The notes under the pieces were generated by a model that made no database searches, was not told the origin of the DNA, and saw only the letters and a program-made list of their open reading frames with translations. Of a DNA stretch of 28,762 bases, positions 27,901 to 28,762 are shown in pieces (within the stretch, counting starts at the first letter, position 1; every line of letters begins with the position of its first letter). The position numbers and the translations under genes are program-made. The stretch comes from an uncultured Prevotella sp. GTDB taxonomy: Bacteria; Bacteroidota; Bacteroidia; Bacteroidales; Bacteroidaceae. The stretch is taken from positions 1 through 28,762 of the forward strand of contig CALFUF010000127.1 in the NCBI GenBank assembly GCA_937916405.1, given 5' to 3'.

Positions 27901-28762
27901 TCTCGTCGGTGATGACATCGTAGGTGACGTAGATGTAGCCGTCGGTTGATTCGCTGATGCCCACAACCTCATTGGCATTTGTCAGTCCGCTCTTTAGTTC
28001 ATAGATGTCACCTGATATGTTGAATCTGTCCTTAATCCAGTAGTGATAGCCATCATCAGACACCAATGGGCTCTTCCACGCATCAGGCAGACCGAGGTCT
28101 ATCTCGGTGGCAGGCACCTCTAAGACAATCTTATTCTGTTTGTCTATGACGCGGTAGGTCACGTCGAAATGGGCTGGAGTCAGAATAATCTGTATAGCAG
28201 CATGGTCGTGAGGATAACTGTCGCTTCGAAGCATGGTGGGCTCCCCCTCTGCCAAGCGTCCTATGCTGTAGTAATCGGATGACGAGAGGTTTGCTCCCGT
28301 CGCTGCCATCAACTCTGTCACCATATTCTCAGTATCGTCGGTGCGCTTCATAGCAATGAAGTAGGTGTTATCGCCTGAGCCACTTCCTAACGTGAGACTT
28401 TGAGTGGGTGATATGCTCCAGTTGAAGAAAAGAGTTGGCGTTCCAACGTTGCGCACCTGCACGGCATAAGGGTCGTTGCCGATGGTGTTCCACAGGTGCT
28501 CCTTCTCATCCTTGTCGGTTTCGGAGTCGGTGCTTTGAAGCGTACCTGAATTGTCATAGACATAATGACCGTTCACCTTCATCTCAAAACCACGGGCACC
28601 GCCGAAATGGAGGGGTTTCTCAGACAGATGATCGTTCGTGTAAGTGACATAGACATCAGAGGCGCTGTTGTCCATTCGTGTGATGGGGTCGCCCGTCACG
28701 CTCTTTGCCTCAGCATCATAACCACCATACCACGTCAGCGTCTCACCTTCCAGATAAGGACT
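15815..28762 (-). CDS. Giant modular surface protein with T9SS-like tail (N-terminus beyond right edge)
   Basis: The frame is open from the stop at 15815-15817 to the right edge, giving at least 4315 residues; a GTG at 28699 is merely an internal codon. The true start and any signal peptide are outside. From the edge to about 18300 the protein is built of at least eleven modules of about 240-435 residues, each with a W-x(2-5)-[NGDFP]-D-P-Y-x-hydrophobic core such as GNDPYAIRIRN or GDPYNFYLINR. Other recurring elements are an IYVRYDY-type strand and a YHVITNSGQEA-type segment. Cysteines are few; Tyr, Asp, Asn and Thr are abundant, as in secreted beta-rich proteins. The last 830 residues are non-modular and end in a T9SS-like tail. 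I recognise no enzyme motif. It is probably a secreted or surface-attached fibre or adhesin, co-transcribed with the downstream fimbrillin. Function is unknown. Confidence 0.88.
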   Translation of the reverse strand, partial: SPYLEGETLTWYGGYDAEAKSVTGDPITRMDNSASDVYVTYTNDHLSEKPLHFGGARGFEMKVNGHYVYDNSGTLQSTDSETDKDEKEHLWNTIGNDPYAVQVRNVGTPTLFFNWSISPTQSLTLGSGSGDNTYFIAMKRTDDTENMVTELMAATGANLSSSDYYSIGRLAEGEPTMLRSDSYPHDHAAIQIILTPAHFDVTYRVIDKQNKIVLEVPATEIDLGLPDAWKSPLVSDDGYHYWIKDRFNISGDIYELKSGLTNANEVVGISESTDGYIYVTYDVITDESDPDFIDLNSAVDYTERVSRSATDNTQVRNAGKFGAMYMLQFTSSDAYKLENGDYEDEATTASGTTVYPYTNGDGPIYVYTDAKWESQKNGGASTRTRWPWYLLSPNNDPYHVMVTSWQNSHANNGTNYYSFLRTFYNETLGSVVTNNVTDDPRTLDDDDNQILPTEYMLLNGNGTTGKYMLKTTKEINGTHEPVTSFEQYWRNNPTVHRTLGLSEGSGPITDTQKQTLRNDHGWHNYDYYANAAAWTGGTGSSNKSYAKEEHWFMTVKVGDGSFNIVPSEIDAVLVLLDNHGWEIMRQNIAKHSETTKYAATQESLRKYDSPMVSQYKFYGYRNVTHKVPGYHKYVVAETDRVNPSETYTSLADYPEKYSGGALYDLYVTYDVKAQYAEAYTGAATSSQTVVNYPFIIRQDGKLAKTTDGTTLSTVEASTTGIDAGTTEGLDDQDLYWNLKPNFNIDREMGYLYDVKDADNNVIDEATTNVNYHTNGQSGFDPYNIQIVNKKHGGYFTTNANGASMVNHRYLEGTYPTTNGTLSLVSEPSAQFNPTITDYDSKELHITNATFMAVQDANGNMRLMPRFDHSRVITDFATVEPQHAGRPEDDKVDGQSTILLRPTIYTYIIVDNSGREALRYTGLSSGAPSTPSQYKSPLATSFKYYKTLVDNGSDYNLSTLGDEIAGSFADAGMSTGGTVYVRYDYNRDSDTQGLLQGMWLTMQLNSSDRQYNSGNVTTGTVDATQSAWQWRLLQKAADEPDPYSVSLYSATNTDASISINSQNRFAILRFNNEDNAYALVVAGTKSTDTYTFVNGSAANATTAVEAAAFKNSGTIVDANKVQFTTNVNPTTITYRLVTNLKHIALTGDASATTDYVPSMPQWMRSPLMKNEEDTYQYYAGATASGTEYTVNNPTKTLRNLDIEDGKSVVYVRYDYETSKQAAAYNSGDTKAVLNLDGSVPYRFALNTYQAVKVKDDNMVDVQNTGKLLLMHDARSLWYFTGNDPYEFKISNYYDESKFISAQDVAEGYDDGVRQPVKMLADVNETYKFNTFMMLKAPGENNSSPEKALTCYVSGSQRIFLIELTNYLRVYKHDKDYSECYKDGDKIWPGNNIEQKHFRFVPAMAYHVITNSGQEAIVAASDFTGFETVTIPNAIHSPLLNKSDFRYYTRINTDDSGTISVDPDSEIADNTAIYDHVANGEGDIYIRYTYDRDDSPRQFLDGYDKTTTHGLDLSGSTWYTMVECGSLSSNKPVYNHIIWAYTDTSIRYNKEFNTDPSKLMTKDEWKLSDKRLLWCLEGNDPYAIRIRNAHKGKSIYATGKNSNDNVYFIQEGNETGEEYTTFMYLTFASEGEKNVAKEDMGATFVPTGHWNDDRCFNTQSGDMLKMFKWGDNTLVSRLGADNFNNNGNSYNCWISFYKAPAGRKYHYHAYNQTKGEWTWDAVLEHDFLTPLVLEDNIARLYAKYEANTMGTTLAVTGSNDFQTRTALEAADNAQFYSNEGMTERVYDTNSNTYDVYPEIDEDECCDIYFKYQVDNEATVNLAGKGLKLGQLTSTEDNIKADIELHQANNGLSERDNQIKANWFFMVLDTDEDITATGSGSDREFVGKQMFLRREDDGSVDWMNNAYTLHKLSEDNYNGWSYNRLAEWYKTGDHGPFREGRWLWSFVGDDPYNMRIVNFESVLGVTDRRPNAYNLEGAEHCYVNYKESTSTDDKGVETTVYTVNTPTEEPSSNYLWGLASGYNGESTFSLVATPSVPDVSGIKQAQQVLYWEMGDNVTLQPRSDDRQNAIQLLPYQPVIYEDVMAVVRNDDNHGYDKLPTDHINYNKNRQSEDLSIYIDKSSDDPLDYHIDERQHSPNGITTLYAAKEDRRYAEGDLIRVDNWEDEARSIPTDLPLELRRKFCTYQIYNDQFVHQDDITITHLDRTNPNWPQKVFIGYDVTTDMLLKSAPTKSEVETMTANNDHVYFMDFKTGYHAYYDPTATTQSLFSNKVSSERRSWTLSDNDVTDANAESGFGTATYNGQSYPYNYTHFATNTNRMVSTPERLKWYFVGDPYGVQVYNVAGFWGNDGNGNEVAANLCRFDPMQSTYQFVVDRVHLRIPHKTFIDRRTKLYLYDADGEKVSDGKGGYKTVDNANEGHPFFDDFLWEMVPSTQGDDYFALRYKNDHLEMGYEDIYYYLGDSNPNMTRQYTAGQEQNYKINLCYDYDNDKIDNGDYEGYHKNNNQVTAIKLIQPAKVYVTANRLADDTGRAAQENVVVEELSEYYGLGETLEDVPRHLQRKYVDYSNLQNSKTGATTNELTKANATTIGSCSTHDSNVYRTGADINPKFYFKVSYTVNDKIANTDDSGYSHVFSINESDPQWIDVELRNNNWLYFDKNNGGTSTVLSNFGASDKTSGYSSGDNTGLKGLHWALVGDPYNFYLINRRKKDDSQTDKYVNTASTTVNESVSTQANHFSTVTSDLYIVTTSASQDVQYDYAKLGSNTTDEANTSFAQWSLVYTKWGSADDFFIRTYGNREGVYERLIVKTITSEGSSFATIPFSLETEPTAIQKAKLGTAVVKDKDAADNDCFDGNVYVLPKGETDKSKAKAYKLNAELKYGDAIDNMPLTLKRYGCTYECYAGSVAPANKIMTFEEDNSALHSGTGYPDIYYVYEVTAEAQSFFTTLDEAKQDAYIWTNANFSWEQYYEGTNVRVEDYYEKFDHYVYNSSGHIIDEVWVKVDTVYYTSGKIYSEAYGWANSHDDNTRAFADKRTQDETDAQKWAFVGDPYDFQMKNYAQYLVNGESALGTNGARTENTQVYASNIGSEQSHWALMQGDEQKRHYKVTDVGKTIGGHTVTAEDVGKEYTVKDDDGNIVYNYYLALIDENGNILRYVTFDRIIGTGKDAKDNPASEQYFYLKGSVGLNGDPESDPTGNLYDATGVRPFNFAALIRYASLVTYHLVIAHQHSLDYEDKNLPLTAGGHDIISEEQKENIENTVKQHLVEYLTYKSPAYLNDAKDDVKDGKENEVTEMLRKDGTLRDFVSYPVEDYSVTSVGVGNRITVPWYMKRQFCTYKTYLKDIKFSRTSNRPMLDEYGNQMQASDGTALYEVDWISVTADDLTDKEKEKYEEVGTYLNTYRNKEINTIDPLMHNHRVEVDVVYEVNPSQFRFADQGRNTTAWYSMMTTNPDDGLMNFSYHDDVGARKDRQHHYTNNYLWAPQGDPYGFVLRSRYATINGTGWDDVVVTTNESLPKKLDDLSGLTNGDTKGRATYTTKLQADKRGRFVDERIVHFLKDHWREDGTQVVNDAAANAIYEMFVGKDDYTFLMHPTSSYIDISGDRFSSYYMKHNTTTHKAELVYTDEASKLRNDDNDANWRLFTTPEQLLPYFDRAGYVGGLEPTVANHYQNLSLRNRLTEYKAQDYVNNPTVIDFQTIDEARKVVYAGKFWRVDETGAKIDSEPWSYLDARPNGTNSGDNRGRLRFESDNLINLGRGYYRIIAFSGDALDDDGKDMSKTEIQGIIGPRYISGYRFDSEKVDNPSHADDGGRWLHFLETDAAHSTIHDYATLKSKITSVDDALHNSSNRDIFDHKAMRGSIEILPAEYDLSSIFYFDPVANDRFDRFTISTQGLQLRARAGETQAVAGTIDSECGHTMLEPENNTLKTNYSNKFRLADIGGTAVTLRTLKEDTGDWDQLMETNIQTNYVCIDRNHRYRITCHNDNEMMEIGDHYDNLGLDAIQDTKWLLQPVGVKKEWPYNELPLRIEVHEGGVKDQTLSEPDLSADANKDKNYYGTFYAPFDIRLNRTTDVAFTLTSTPKDDSMRMSSVSQINNMGNPQFVPANWPVVIRTDNPGKDVLKQEDGTTYRTVNYVEAYLPNLVPTVIPNNINTNLKGEYLEQTLADATLNAHPDTGDKRVMVFGLPFAAPHTAHTADTKERVGWYTNENWARENDNAYDKALDTDATDEQRDNRYVYHNKVYYVYDGASPSRQFYRVYFDDEDYDIHPDDPFFDEVTDDVPWPCDVYDMTGRKVATNETPATLRSHHPELPKGIYIFGGLKMIIK
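18323..28477 (-). repeat. Eleven diverged protein modules within the giant gene
   Basis: The four-codon xDPY cores lie at 28466-28477, 27569-27580, 26417-26428, 25637-25648, 24911-24922, 24023-24034, 22916-22927, 21767-21778, 20678-20689, 19628-19639 and 18323-18334. Successive spacings are 299, 384, 260, 242, 296, 369, 383, 363, 350 and 435 codons. The modules are similar as protein but I see no long DNA identity, so the duplication is old. Modules toward the N-terminus carry an SPL...YY element; those toward the C-terminus carry an L-x-R-x-x-C-x-Y element instead. Confidence 0.8.

Noticed and set aside
28697..28699. GTG as the start of the giant protein
   Set aside because: The same frame continues open for 21 more codons to the window edge in similar sequence, so the real start is outside.

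Overview
The window looks like chromosomal DNA of a Bacteroidales bacterium, most likely of the Prevotella/Segatella group. Four things point there: promoter elements of the Bacteroidetes type (TAnnTTTG, once with an upstream TTTG at the right distance) lying very close to start codons; an elongation factor G paralogue of the Bacteroides EF-G2 type; a cluster of fimbrillin-family (Mfa1/FimA-like, type V pilus) lipoproteins with DUF3868/OmpA/DUF3575 and DUF5119 partners; and a giant protein ending in a type IX secretion (T9SS)-like sorting tail. No tRNA, rRNA, CRISPR array, transposase or phage gene was seen.

Layout. Bases 1-584 (minus) hold the N-terminal half of hemW, interrupted in frame by a 7-bp tandem repeat. 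Divergent from it is the EF-G2-type factor (711-2870, plus), whose G domain lacks several residues needed for GTP hydrolysis. A hairpin terminator at about 2890 separates it from a small convergent unknown gene (2937-3191, minus). From 3370 to 14232 (plus) runs a fimbrial cluster: a DUF3868/OmpA-like/DUF3575 outer membrane protein, a DUF5119 lipoprotein coupled to it by an ATGA overlap, and an A+T-richer fimbrillin that may be the main stalk subunit. Then come a strong hairpin and a new promoter, and three tightly packed accessory fimbrillins, the last being an 1105-residue putative tip protein.

On the opposite strand, converging on that cluster with no space between the stop codons, are a further fimbrillin lipoprotein (14233-15807) and, 7 bp upstream of it, an enormous gene that fills the rest of the window (15815 to the right edge) and is still open there. 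Its product has at least 4315 residues. It contains at least eleven modules, each marked by an [N/G/D/F/P]-D-P-Y motif, and a C-terminal T9SS-like tail.

How they may work together (inference): the plus-strand genes look like a complete set for building a type V pilus, with an outer membrane or peptidoglycan-linked component, an anchor-like lipoprotein, a stalk and several accessory or tip pilins. The minus-strand pair would add a giant secreted surface protein made together with its own fimbrillin-like lipoprotein. The pairing of giant modular protein and fimbrillin, placed back to back with a pilus operon, is the most unusual part of the window.
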